Part shown: piece by piece, positions 7,377-15,777 of the stretch
How positions within the stretch are numbered: the first letter of the stretch is position 1
Layout: the number at the start of each line of letters is the position of its first letter
DNA from: JADMIH01 sp036399775
GTDB taxonomy: Bacteria > Chloroflexota > Chloroflexia > QHBQ01 > JADMIH01
DNA: 64,000 bases
Direction: 5' to 3'
Assembly (NCBI GenBank): GCA_036399775.1
Contig: DASWMJ010000066.1
Coordinates: 1-64,000, forward strand
Translations under genes and position numbers: made by a program
Notes under the pieces: model-generated
Database searches by the model: none
Told to the model about the DNA's origin: nothing
The model's input: only the letters and a program-made list of their open reading frames with translations

Positions 7377-8651
7377 TTATTTCTGCTTAGGGGGTTTCCT
7401 GATTCTATATCGCCTGAGCCACTCTCGAAATCCCATATCGCTATTACCATCAGGTCCACCCGGCTCGGATCCTCCTGACTCAGGCCCCCCCGAGTCCCAT
7501 CTTGCTAAGGCTAAAAGCGCCTGCCAATCCCTCGCAGCTTTTCTCTTATCATTGTCATCGAAACTCTCAACTAGGGACCGCGAGATGTCTTCACCCTCGT
7601 CCTGATCAAAAAAGCTAACTGCAAGGTCGCCTATAATGCCAAAGTCGAGCCAGACGCGAGGGAAGGGGTCCGGAGGCTGGCGAATATCCTCTTCCTGTAC
7701 AATCAAAACTCGGAAGCCATCTGCGATCATGCTCTTCACAACCTCTACAGCATCATCCTCTTGAGTTTTATCTCGGAGGGTCTCACCCTTGAGAATTAGA
7801 ATCCTCGTCTTTCGGCCGGCAAACTTCTTCAGCACCAAACTATAGTTACGTGCCTCAGTCTCTTCATCCGATATAGCTTCCATCCAATATCTGAGGTCAT
7901 TATTGCTTACCAAGCAGATTTCATCCAACTTTTCATCCACTGATTCAACAAGCCGATACCAATGCTCCCAAAGTTTCGGCGGGCGAAATGTAAGCCGACG
8001 CCTTCCAATCCGTTGTATATCTCCCAGTACCTGATTACGAACGCTATCGAACATCGCCTTGTCATCGAAGGTCTGGTACCAGGCGATTGCATCCCGTAAG
8101 GCTGCCAGCACAGGCCGGACAATTTTCCGTTGGTCTTCTTCTGTAAATGCCAGGATCAGCCCGGATAATGGCCCAAGTTCTGATGCGGCTTCGATTTCGT
8201 TAATTGCATTCCTGATCTTAAGAGCGACGGGACCTAAAGCAGGTTGTAAGTCACCATTCCTATGCCGCCTATATCGTGCTGTCGTGATGCCTGCCAGGTC
8301 AGCTGGGATGTTGATATTATCATCCGCGCAGTACACGATAAAGATCTTTTCCTGTCCCAGGCTCCCCATGAAAAGTCCCAATTCAAATATCACGTTATCG
8401 CGAGCAGTAGCTTGTGTGATACCCCTTTTTGTGAGGGTATCATCCGGCGACAGAATTAGGACCGCGTAATCATAAGTCTTACTTGCTTTCATTAGAGCAT
8501 TCAACGTACCTTGAGCAAGGCCAAAGACGCCCTGGCTCCAAATGGTAGTTTCAAAGTGCTCCTCCAGGGCAAGTTGCAAGTACTCTGCGACTTCTTTGCC
8601 TTCAGATGATGAACCAATAAAAATGCTCGGAGTGCTTTTGAGGGTGGTCAT
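7377..8651 (-). CDS. TIR-like nucleotide-binding effector (CAP12/Pycsar type) with uncharacterised C-terminal domain
   Basis: Residues 8-150 match the TIR-like family found in CBASS and Pycsar effectors: SIFIGSSSEGKEVAEYLQ, TIWSQGVF, DYAVLILSPDD, and ARDNVIFELGLFMGSLG with E90 as the likely catalytic glutamate of an NAD-consuming enzyme. The remaining 270 residues are an alpha/beta region (EARNYSLVLKKFAGRKTRIL, FRVLIVQEEDI, LAVSFFDQDEG) that I cannot assign. It could be a sensor. The end is a Gly/Pro linker and a basic tail. No cyclase or STING gene is adjacent, so this is an orphan effector. It sits in the pentose-phosphate block between pgl and rpe, on the same strand. Confidence 0.8.
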   Translation of the reverse strand: MTTLKSTPSIFIGSSSEGKEVAEYLQLALEEHFETTIWSQGVFGLAQGTLNALMKASKTYDYAVLILSPDDTLTKRGITQATARDNVIFELGLFMGSLGQEKIFIVYCADDNINIPADLAGITTARYRRHRNGDLQPALGPVALKIRNAINEIEAASELGPLSGLILAFTEEDQRKIVRPVLAALRDAIAWYQTFDDKAMFDSVRNQVLGDIQRIGRRRLTFRPPKLWEHWYRLVESVDEKLDEICLVSNNDLRYWMEAISDEETEARNYSLVLKKFAGRKTRILILKGETLRDKTQEDDAVEVVKSMIADGFRVLIVQEEDIRQPPDPFPRVWLDFGIIGDLAVSFFDQDEGEDISRSLVESFDDNDKRKAARDWQALLALARWDSGGPESGGSEPGGPDGNSDMGFREWLRRYRIRKPPKQK

Positions 8652-8774
8652 GTCGGCTCCTCATTATGTTGCAGATGTTAGGGTAGAACGGAGAAAGTTG
8701 GGAACTCAATTATACCTGATAACTAAGACTGAGATAAGAATGCAGGTACCGAATTTAACAAGACGCTTGTGCTT

Positions 8775-8915
8775 CTAGACCAATGCCTGTTTGAAGCTAT
8801 ATCGCTGCTCGCCTGTCATCAAGCCGCTCAACGCGTCGAAGTCGCCCGCTAGGTAAGCGGCCCTCCCACTGTCCTGTGCCTGTCTCTCAATCTGAGATAT
8901 GTTATCAGTTGTCAT
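8775..8915 (-). CDS. Possible 46-residue protein downstream of pgl
   Basis: An open frame starting at ATG 8915, 19 bases after the pgl stop, encodes 46 residues beginning MTTDNISQIERQAQDSG and ending YSFKQALV. Composition is natural (acidic and helical) and a gggaag sequence precedes the ATG. No family is recognised. It may be a small operon member or a fossil end of a longer gene. Confidence 0.4.
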   Translation of the reverse strand: MTTDNISQIERQAQDSGRAAYLAGDFDALSGLMTGEQRYSFKQALV

Positions 8916-8934
8916 AGCTTCCCAACCCGACCCC

Positions 8935-9717
8935 TCACGTACGCGGATACTCCCCCTCCAACTGGGAAGCCGCCGCCTTATCCACCAGCCACACTACCCT
9001 GCCCGTCGCGCCCCGCATTAGCTGGCTGGGGTACTCGTCCACGTTTTCTTCGCCCTCAAGCACCTCCTTCAAGACAGGCGCTTTACCCTCGCCCGTCACA
9101 GTGAAGATAGCCTCCCGCGCCGAGGTCAGCACGGCGGGGGTGAGCGTTATCCTGTGGGAAGCTACTTTCTCTACGTAGTGGGCCGCGACGAGCCTCCCCT
9201 GTTCGTGTATGAGGGCGGTGTGCGGGAAGAGGGAGGCGGTATGGCCGTCGTCGCCCATGCCCAGGAAGAGCAGGTCGAACTCCGGCACGTCGCCATCTTC
9301 GAGGCCAAACTCCGTGCGTATCGTGGCTTCGTATTGCGCGGCGGCTTCTCCAGGAGTCATGCCTTCGGTGGGCATAGGAAAGACGTTCGCGGAGTTGACG
9401 CCTACTTTGCTGAAAAGCTCGTCGTTCGCTAGCTTGTAGTTGCTGTCGGGGTGGTCGTGCGCCACGAAACGCTCGTCCACGAAGAAGAAGCCTATATTGT
9501 CCCAGGCGATCTCGCTCTTGAACGGCTCGGATGCCAGCAGGCCGTACAGCAGCTTCGGCGTAGACCCGCCCGACAGCCCCACTCTAAAAGGCACACCCAT
9601 CGCAACCGCTTGCTGGGCCAAACGCTGGAACGCGGCAGCCGCATCCAGCGCGACTCCAGTGGGGCTTTGCTTTACCTGGACTATCACGCCCGACTCGGAC
9701 GTATGCGGGCTAGTCAA
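8935..9717 (-). CDS. pgl: 6-phosphogluconolactonase
   Basis: Hydrolyses 6-phosphogluconolactone, the second oxidative pentose-phosphate step. Family motifs are FRVGLSGGSTPKLLYGLL near residue 42, FFVDERFVAHDHPDSNY near 76 and LLFLGMGDDGHTASLFP near 150. The length of 260 residues is typical. The start overlaps the end of opcA by eight bases, indicating translational coupling in a gnd-zwf-opcA-pgl operon. Confidence 0.95.
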   Translation of the reverse strand: MTSPHTSESGVIVQVKQSPTGVALDAAAAFQRLAQQAVAMGVPFRVGLSGGSTPKLLYGLLASEPFKSEIAWDNIGFFFVDERFVAHDHPDSNYKLANDELFSKVGVNSANVFPMPTEGMTPGEAAAQYEATIRTEFGLEDGDVPEFDLLFLGMGDDGHTASLFPHTALIHEQGRLVAAHYVEKVASHRITLTPAVLTSAREAIFTVTGEGKAPVLKEVLEGEENVDEYPSQLMRGATGRVVWLVDKAAASQLEGEYPRT

Positions 9718-11068
9718 GGTGGCTACCTTTCGGCGGCCCTTGAGGTGGCTGGGGAGTTTGGGGTGCCTGTGGCATGCGCGGGCGTTGGGCCGCGCTGATA
9801 GGCTCTCCTGTGGTCATCTTGCGCTCCGGCTGGATCGAGCCGTGATGCGTGACACCCTTTATGAAGGCCCCGACACACTCCAACGCCTCTTCATACACCC
9901 TGTCGTGGCTGAAGACCTCAAGCTCACCGTTGAGAAGCTCGGCCCTATCCGGCGTCTGCAACTGTATGGTGTGCGTGGCGGGCGCGGCCCCCTCTATCTG
10001 CACCGTCGTGATGGCGCACTCATCCTGCTTATCCGAGAGCGCCACCGTGAAGCTGGCTTCCGGCGGTCCGTTCGGGTCCGCGCCGGGCACTTCCATTGTG
10101 ATGGAGTCCAGGTCGCCTGGGGTGCCTGACCGCCTCGATATTGGTTCCAAATTGATAGTGATTATGCGCTTGCCCACGCGCAGGGTCAGGCGCGTGCATG
10201 GCGGCAGGCCGTCCTCGTTGTGGATCAACTCGTGTACGGGGTCGGCAGGCTCCCACTTCAACCGGCTAGCCAGCCACCCCGCCAGCATAAGCCCCTGCGC
10301 CCGGTTCGCGCCACCCCGTTCTGAGAGCGCATAATTGATAGTCACACGCCCGATGCGGTCCAGGTAGGGGCGCGTGGTTGGCGCGTCGAAGAACTGGGCG
10401 ATTATCTCGCGCCAGGGCGTGAGCCGCCCCCAGTTCATGTCGGTGCAGGCCATCTTGGGCCAGTCGACCTTCATGCGGCTTGCCATCTTGGCGAGCGTGC
10501 CCTCTACGTTATCGAACATCGAGGAGTCGACTATCAGTCGGTCCAGTATGTCCGATAGTTGCCTGAAGATGTAGTCATCGAAGGGAGAGCCTTCCGGCCA
10601 CCAGAGGAATACCGGCAGGTCGGACATCACTATCGGGATGACGGCCGCCGGTATCTGGCGTATAGCCGAGCCGCCCGCCGACACCGACACCTGCTCGCAG
10701 CACACCTGCCGCCCACCCGCAGGCGGCACCTGGCAGTGGATTGACACCCACGCCTGCACCGGCATCTCCGCTTCGTGCGGGTCGGTGTACATCAGTATCA
10801 CCCGGCAGGGGTGGCGGCCCGTAATCATGTCTATGTCCGTGATGTAGCCGTTGCCTACCGCGTAGTCCTCCGCATGTACGATGAGGTTGAGCACCTGGGT
10901 CATCGTGACGGCATGCACGCCGCCCTTCGTCTGGGCAGCCTCGGCTACGTCGCGCCAGAGTTCCATTAGCTGCCCTTCCACGTACTCCACCGCTACGGGC
11001 ACCGGCGCACCCGTGTCTATCGTGGGACGCCTGTCGTTCTGGTCGGTCTGCGTTATCGTCTCTGCCAT
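9710..11068 (-). CDS. opcA: Glucose-6-phosphate dehydrogenase assembly protein OpcA
   Basis: Allosteric/assembly partner of glucose-6-phosphate dehydrogenase, known from cyanobacteria and actinobacteria. The central region holds the family hallmark DLPVFLWWPEGSP near residue 153, followed by LSDILDRLIVDSS. It lies one base after the zwf stop, the usual zwf-opcA arrangement. The last 35 residues are Pro/Gln-rich (PRMPQAPQTPQPPQ) and probably unstructured. The length is 452 aa. Confidence 0.93.
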   Translation of the reverse strand: MAETITQTDQNDRRPTIDTGAPVPVAVEYVEGQLMELWRDVAEAAQTKGGVHAVTMTQVLNLIVHAEDYAVGNGYITDIDMITGRHPCRVILMYTDPHEAEMPVQAWVSIHCQVPPAGGRQVCCEQVSVSAGGSAIRQIPAAVIPIVMSDLPVFLWWPEGSPFDDYIFRQLSDILDRLIVDSSMFDNVEGTLAKMASRMKVDWPKMACTDMNWGRLTPWREIIAQFFDAPTTRPYLDRIGRVTINYALSERGGANRAQGLMLAGWLASRLKWEPADPVHELIHNEDGLPPCTRLTLRVGKRIITINLEPISRRSGTPGDLDSITMEVPGADPNGPPEASFTVALSDKQDECAITTVQIEGAAPATHTIQLQTPDRAELLNGELEVFSHDRVYEEALECVGAFIKGVTHHGSIQPERKMTTGEPISAAQRPRMPQAPQTPQPPQGPPKGSHLD

Positions 11069-11069
11069 A

Positions 11070-12698
11070 TTACAACCTTCTCCATGTGCGCCCGTCGGGC
11101 ACGATAATGTTGTCGGCGGCCATCGGACCCCAACTCCCCGCCCGATAATTGGGGAAGGTGGGGGGCGGTATCTGCTTCCACCCTTCCAATATAGAAGTCG
11201 CGAGCTGCCACATTAGCTCAACTTCGTCTCGCCTCGTAAAGAGGGTCGAGTCGCCCAGCATGCAGTCCATCAGCAGGCGCTCGTAAGCGTCGGCAGGCTC
11301 CACGCCGAAGGAAGTGCCGTAGCGGAAGTTCATATCCACGGACCGCAGGCGCATCTCCGGGCCGGGAGTCTTCGACTCGAACCGCAACGCTATACCCTCG
11401 TCCGGCTGTATGTGCAGCACGAGCGAGTTGGGTAGCAGTTCGTCGGCGGCGGTGTGCTGGAAGAGGGCGAGCGGGGCGGGCTTGAACTGGATGGCTATCT
11501 CGGTGTCGCGCTTGGGGAGCCGCTTGCCGTGCCGCAGGTAGAAGGGCACGCCCGACCATCGCCAGTTCTCCACAAAGAACCGCGCCGCCACGAACGTCTC
11601 CGTGATGGAGTCGGGCGGCACGTCTTCCTCCTGGCGGTAGGCAGGCACCGGCTTGCCGAAGATGGCCCCAGGCCCGTACTGCCCCCTCACCGTGTTCTTG
11701 GCGACCTCGGCGGCGGTGGAGAATGGCTTAATGGCGCGTAATACCTTCGCCTTCTCGTCGCGCACGGCCTGGGCGTCAAACGAGGCGGGCGGCTCCATCG
11801 CCACCAGCGTGAGGAGTTGCATCATGTGGTTCTGGAGCATATCCCGCAGCGCGCCCGAATGGTCATAGTAGGAGGCGCGGTCCTCCACGCCCAGGCTCTC
11901 GGCGACGGTTATCTGCACGTTGTCTATGTAGCGGCGGCTCCAAAGCGGCTCCCAGATGCCGTTGGCGAAGCGGAAGACGAGGATGTTCTGCACAGTCTCC
12001 TTGCCCAGGTAGTGGTCTATGCGATATATCTGCTCTTCGGTGAATACCTCGCTTATCTGCCTGTTCAATTGCTGTGCGCTGGGGAGGTCGTGCCCGAACG
12101 GCTTCTCTATGATGATGCGCCGCCAGGGGGCATCATCGGCGGGCGGCGGCATGAGCATACCCGTGTTCAGCACCGCCGTATTGCTGCCGTTGCCGGACGG
12201 CATAAGGCGCGTATTCGCCAGCCCGCTCGCTCCCAGGTTAGCGACGATGGGCGCGTAAAAATCAGGCGGCGTAGACAGGTAGTAGATGCGGTTGCCCATA
12301 GTGCCGCGCTCTCGGTCTATCTCTTCCAGCCTGGTAGCCAGCTTCGTATAGCCGTTAGCGTCGTCGAAATTAGACTGCACGTAAAAAAGGCCCTGCGCGA
12401 AGTTCTCCCACACCGAGGGGCGCTGCGAAGGCTTATTGCGCGAATACTTCTCGATAGACTCCCTGGCCTGCTCCCGGAACTCCTCATCAGAGAAGGGCCG
12501 CCGCGCAAACCCCACGATTGAGAAGCCCACAGGCAGCCGACGCTCTATCATCAAATTATAGAGCGCAGGCAGCAGCTTGCGGTGTGCTAGATCGCCCGTA
12601 ACGCCAAAGATAACCACAGCGCAAGGCTCCGCGGTGCGCCGCATCCGCAGCCCCTCGCGCAACGGATTATCTACTATAGGAGAGGCGAGTAATACCAT
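11070..12698 (-). CDS. zwf: Glucose-6-phosphate 1-dehydrogenase
   Basis: Oxidises glucose 6-phosphate to the lactone with NAD(P), the entry to the oxidative pentose phosphate pathway. It shows the nucleotide motif FGVTGDLAHRKL near residue 33, IIEKPFGHDL and the catalytic-site motif RIDHYLGKETVQN near 230. At 542 aa it is slightly longer than usual, owing to an N-terminal stretch of about 25 residues. The first ATG directly abuts a heptamer repeat array with no ribosome binding site; an ATG at codon 19 (MRRTAEPC) is an alternative start. Confidence 0.97.
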   Translation of the reverse strand: MVLLASPIVDNPLREGLRMRRTAEPCAVVIFGVTGDLAHRKLLPALYNLMIERRLPVGFSIVGFARRPFSDEEFREQARESIEKYSRNKPSQRPSVWENFAQGLFYVQSNFDDANGYTKLATRLEEIDRERGTMGNRIYYLSTPPDFYAPIVANLGASGLANTRLMPSGNGSNTAVLNTGMLMPPPADDAPWRRIIIEKPFGHDLPSAQQLNRQISEVFTEEQIYRIDHYLGKETVQNILVFRFANGIWEPLWSRRYIDNVQITVAESLGVEDRASYYDHSGALRDMLQNHMMQLLTLVAMEPPASFDAQAVRDEKAKVLRAIKPFSTAAEVAKNTVRGQYGPGAIFGKPVPAYRQEEDVPPDSITETFVAARFFVENWRWSGVPFYLRHGKRLPKRDTEIAIQFKPAPLALFQHTAADELLPNSLVLHIQPDEGIALRFESKTPGPEMRLRSVDMNFRYGTSFGVEPADAYERLLMDCMLGDSTLFTRRDEVELMWQLATSILEGWKQIPPPTFPNYRAGSWGPMAADNIIVPDGRTWRRL

Positions 12699-12782
12699 TT
12701 TAGATTTTGGATTTTAGATTTTAGATTTTGGATTAGTTGCAATCCCTTGCAATCTAAAATCCAAAATCTAAAATCTAAAATC
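12697..12782. repeat. Inverted pair of heptamer arrays (attttag/attttgg) abutting the zwf start
   Basis: Five attttag/attttgg units (12697-12735) are mirrored by their reverse complement (12750-12782), forming a hairpin that fills the whole gap between gnd and zwf. It is closely similar to the clpP-clpX element at 3490-3594. The array reaches the zwf start codon and the gnd stop codon. Confidence 0.8.
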
Positions 12783-12784
12783 CT

Positions 12785-13927
12785 CTACTCCTTCTTCACT
12801 TCGATACTGCTCTGGTAGACTTCCTGGGCCGCACCCTGCATCTCTTTTACCGCGTGGGCTGCGTCGTGCCCAATCTCGGCGGCGTCCTCGGCGGCTACCG
12901 CCCTATCCATCAACTGGTCGGCGGCGTCCTCGGTGCTGATTGTGACATGGGTGGCAGAGGTGGTAGGCGTGGCGGGCGCTACCGATTTCATAGCCTCTGC
13001 TGCCGCCATCGACTCTATAGCCTCGGTGGTGCGTACCGCGTGTCCCCCAAACTGGTTGCGGAGGGCAGCAGTGACCTGCGCGCTGAACGACTCTTCCTGC
13101 CGTGACACAAATCTCGCCATGAGCGACAGGGTGATGATAGGCGCGGGGGTGGACTGGTTGATGGCCTCCATTACGGTCCAGCGCCCCTCTCCGGAGTCTT
13201 CCACGAAGCCCCGTATGTTCTCAAGCGCGTCACCCTCTTGCTCGAACGCCCTCTCGGCAAGCTCAAGCAGCCACGAGCGCACCACGCTGCCGTTGTTCCA
13301 CACCTGGCTCAGCCGCGAGAGGTCTACCTGGTAGTCGCTGTTCTTGATGATCTCGAACCCCTCGCCGTATGCCTGCATCATGCCGTACTCGATGCCGTTG
13401 TGGACCATCTTGGTGAAGTGGCCGGCGCCGTGCGTGCCGAAGTAGTCGTAGCCGTTCTCGTTGGGCGCGAGGGTGGCGAACAGAGGGCGCAGGTGCTCGA
13501 ACACCTCGCGCTCGCCGCCTATCATCATGCAATACCCGTTCTTCAGGCCCCATATGCCGCCCGACGTGCCCACGTCCATGAAGTTGATGCCGTGCTCGTG
13601 AAGCATCTTGGCGCGGGCGATGGAGTCGCGGAAGTTCGAGTTGCCGCCGTCTATGATGATGTCGCCCTCGTCAAGCAGCGGGATAAGGCGCTGTATCTGC
13701 TGGGTGGTCGCGTCGCCCGCGGGCACCATCACCCACACGGCCTGCGGCTTGCTCTCCAGCTTCTCCGCAAGCTCCTCAAGCGAGAAAGCAGGGATAGCGC
13801 CATGCTCGGCCACCTCCCGCGTCTTGTCGGGCGAGCGGTTGTACGCCACGATACGGTGCCCCCCCAGGAGCAACCTCTCCACCATGTTAGCGCCCATGCG
13901 CCCCAGTCCTATGAAGCCTAGTTCCAT
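12785..13927 (-). CDS. gnd: 6-phosphogluconate dehydrogenase (decarboxylating), short form with Ala-rich tail
   Basis: Converts 6-phosphogluconate to ribulose 5-phosphate and CO2. The Rossmann start is MELGFIGLGRMGANMVERLL. The short-form (GndA/YqeC-like) motifs are IIDGGNSNFRDS, FMDVGTSGGIWGL and GHFTKMVHNGIEYGMMQAYGE (quoted here in part), with the catalytic Lys in HFTKMVHN. The enzyme core ends near residue 305. A further 75 residues are Ala/Thr/Glu-rich and probably disordered or coiled, which is unusual for this family. It is the first gene of the gnd-zwf-opcA-pgl operon, with a ggaggcgag site before the start. Confidence 0.95.
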   Translation of the reverse strand: MELGFIGLGRMGANMVERLLLGGHRIVAYNRSPDKTREVAEHGAIPAFSLEELAEKLESKPQAVWVMVPAGDATTQQIQRLIPLLDEGDIIIDGGNSNFRDSIARAKMLHEHGINFMDVGTSGGIWGLKNGYCMMIGGEREVFEHLRPLFATLAPNENGYDYFGTHGAGHFTKMVHNGIEYGMMQAYGEGFEIIKNSDYQVDLSRLSQVWNNGSVVRSWLLELAERAFEQEGDALENIRGFVEDSGEGRWTVMEAINQSTPAPIITLSLMARFVSRQEESFSAQVTAALRNQFGGHAVRTTEAIESMAAAEAMKSVAPATPTTSATHVTISTEDAADQLMDRAVAAEDAAEIGHDAAHAVKEMQGAAQEVYQSSIEVKKE

Positions 13928-13941
13928 TCTCGCCTCCTGTT
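13901..13941. repeat. Direct repeat, copy 1: gnd start and ribosome binding site
   Basis: This 40-base segment encodes the first nine codons of gnd plus its ggaggcgaga site. A copy with only a few mismatches lies exactly 600 bases away at 14501-14541, on the other side of the RelBE cassette. Confidence 0.75.
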
Positions 13942-13971
13942 GCTAGGTTAGGTAGTTTCGATATTATCGAA

Positions 13972-14238
13972 TTACCGAGGTTTATAAGCTTGACTTCTAT
14001 GCCGTACTGCTACGATATCAACTACCTGCTCAGCATCGAACACCTGATAAATCACTCGATAATCACCTATTCGGATACGCCATGCGTTCTCAATTCCTTC
14101 CACCTTGCGACAGTGCGTTGGACGTGGGTCCTGAGCTAAAGCCTTGATTTGTGGGACGATGCGATTGACGAGAGAAGCACTAAGGTTGTTCAACTCCTTG
14201 CGGGCGGACTGAGTGAACGTAATTACGTACTCAGTCAC
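13972..14238 (-). CDS. RelE/ParE-family toxin
   Basis: An 88-residue type II toxin. It has the family layout: YVITFTQSARKELNNLS, then VNRIVPQIKALAQDPRP, then the C-terminal beta region WRIRIGDYRVIYQVFDAEQVVDIVAVRHR (motif quoted in parts: WRIRIGDYRVIY, VAVRHRSQAY). RelE-like proteins cleave mRNA on the ribosome, while ParE-like ones poison gyrase. The basic residues and terminal Tyr favour the RelE type. Its start overlaps the antitoxin stop by eight bases. Confidence 0.9.
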   Translation of the reverse strand: MTEYVITFTQSARKELNNLSASLVNRIVPQIKALAQDPRPTHCRKVEGIENAWRIRIGDYRVIYQVFDAEQVVDIVAVRHRSQAYKPR

Positions 14239-14446
14239 GTAGCTTCCCTGATTGTCTTAACTTCTCCTGCACTTCGTCCAACGACTCACGCGGTTCATTG
14301 GCTCGCGCTCGTATAAGGAGCGCATCGTAAAAATCTTCCCATAGTTCACCGTGCTGCTTCAGGTCTATCAACACGGCGACCTGCTCCCCGGCGGTATTGG
14401 TGACGAAGCTAATGCCTTCCAACTGTGGTGCTTGTATGCTCTTCAT
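14231..14446 (-). CDS. Antitoxin of the RelBE-type pair
   Basis: A 71-residue protein with an N-terminal beta/helix DNA-binding-like part (ISFVTNTAGEQVAVLIDLKQHGEL) and a charged helical tail that would wrap the toxin. It resembles Phd/YefM or RelB antitoxins of prevent-host-death type. It is the upstream gene of the pair and overlaps the toxin gene. Confidence 0.8.
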   Translation of the reverse strand: MKSIQAPQLEGISFVTNTAGEQVAVLIDLKQHGELWEDFYDALLIRARANEPRESLDEVQEKLRQSGKLRD

Positions 14447-14500
14447 ATATCAGTTCCTATCGTTAGGGAAATTCGAGTTCGTGTATTGCCAGTATATACA

Positions 14501-14541
14501 CCCCAGTCCCATGAAGCCTGGTTCCATTCTCGCCTCCTCTT
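14501..14541. repeat. Direct repeat, copy 2: orphan copy of the gnd start
   Basis: Almost identical to 13901-13941, including the ribosome binding site and an ATG (14527 on the minus strand) followed by codons for M-E-P-G-F-M-G-L-G, after which similarity to gnd ends. It is a remnant of a gnd 5' end upstream of the toxin-antitoxin cassette. Confidence 0.75.
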
Positions 14542-14560
14542 ATCGGTCTTGTAGAAGCTC

Positions 14561-15136
14561 TTAGTTTTCAGGGCACGATCCCATAATAACGCTCTTCTCT
14601 GGCAGCGTAAACTGCATAACGCCTTTTTCTTCTGTGTTGACAATCAGTACGCCTCGTAGCAATGCGCCCTCCGTCAGTTGAACATCAATTGCGGTGCGTG
14701 GCACCACGAACTGCTCTTTTACATCAGCATACATTCTTGTGAAATAATCGGTGACTACCGAACCCTCATATTTAGCCACAGCATCCAATACTTTCTCACC
14801 ATTAGTCTTGGTTAAAATAATTTCCCCGCCTGCAAGGTCCGGTGGTAAGTTAAACCCGATATTCACTAGATCAGCCTCAACACACATAGCAGAAGAGTGA
14901 GGTTTCCTTTCATCGCTGGATGCCTCATATGTGTAAGTGCTGTTCGCCATGATAGCCTCAATAATACGCGCGTGGCGATTGCCGGTGTAGTTAGGTGTGC
15001 CGTTCGCTACCATAGATTCGGCGGAGGAGGCGACCATTACACCTGTAGCTAAGGTCCCTATCAGCAGGGCGCTGCAAAATAGGATGGTGCCCGGTAAGCT
15101 CAGATGTTTCTTTCTCTGCTGGTTAGTGATCATCAT
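14561..15136 (-). CDS. Hypothetical membrane-anchored or secreted protein
   Basis: 191 residues with a basic start (NQQRKKHLS), one hydrophobic segment (residues 13-36, ILFCSALLIGTLATGVMVA) and then a polar exported domain with two cysteines (residues 84 and 188). No lipobox is apparent and no family is recognised. It ends upstream of the gnd remnant and follows a Uma2 gene seven bases upstream, probably in one transcript. Confidence 0.6.
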   Translation of the reverse strand: MMITNQQRKKHLSLPGTILFCSALLIGTLATGVMVASSAESMVANGTPNYTGNRHARIIEAIMANSTYTYEASSDERKPHSSAMCVEADLVNIGFNLPPDLAGGEIILTKTNGEKVLDAVAKYEGSVVTDYFTRMYADVKEQFVVPRTAIDVQLTEGALLRGVLIVNTEEKGVMQFTLPEKSVIMGSCPEN

Positions 15137-15142
15137 GTGCAG

Positions 15143-15706
15143 CTACCGTCCAAATATGTCATTAATTGATGCTGTAAGGTCGGAAAAGCCAGGTACGGGT
15201 ACAGATTGCCCCCGCCCTAGCTGCTGATGCTCTTGGTAAGTGCCCCCACCAGGCTGAGAGTAAACCTCGATGCTGTCCTCCTGCAAGTTGACAAGCCACA
15301 CTTCAGGTATGCCCGCTCGCGCATAGAGCGGCACCTTTACCTTCCGGTCGAATGTCAAAGTCGTGTCCGACACTTCTATAGCCAGTAGTACATCGTTAGC
15401 GCCTGGATTATGTAGGTCATGTGAATAGTCACGCTGCTTGAGTAGAGTAATGTCAGGCTGGGGTTCAGAATAATCTCCGAGGTGAAGAGGGTTTTGCACA
15501 TGAACCATCGCTCTGCCCTGAAGCAAGAGAACCAGCAATTGATTGAGGCGGTTCACACACAAAGCGTGACGCATACCAATAGGAGCCATATCTATAATCT
15601 CGCCTTCGATAAGCTCTACACGGGCATCCTCCGACAGGATGCCTGCCTCCCCCATCCGGTAGTATTCGTCAACAGTGAATAAATGTGGGGCTTGCTGTGT
15701 TGCCAT
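15143..15706 (-). CDS. Uma2-family (DUF820) putative endonuclease, copy 1
   Basis: A 187-residue PD-(D/E)XK-fold protein of the Uma2 family, very common in Cyanobacteria and Chloroflexota and of unknown target. Core residues are visible: ARVELIEGEIIDM, PQPDITLL, LAIEVSDTTLTFDRKVKVPLY with E and K of the active site, and GIPEVWLVN. It lies next to a second family member (15778-16326) that is only distantly similar. Confidence 0.88.
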   Translation of the reverse strand: MATQQAPHLFTVDEYYRMGEAGILSEDARVELIEGEIIDMAPIGMRHALCVNRLNQLLVLLLQGRAMVHVQNPLHLGDYSEPQPDITLLKQRDYSHDLHNPGANDVLLAIEVSDTTLTFDRKVKVPLYARAGIPEVWLVNLQEDSIEVYSQPGGGTYQEHQQLGRGQSVPVPGFSDLTASINDIFGR

Positions 15707-15777
15707 AATTGTCTAACTCGTCCCTCTTTGCTCTAAGGTTCTAAGGCTGTGTCCAGGTATATTCCGAACTGTTCTCT

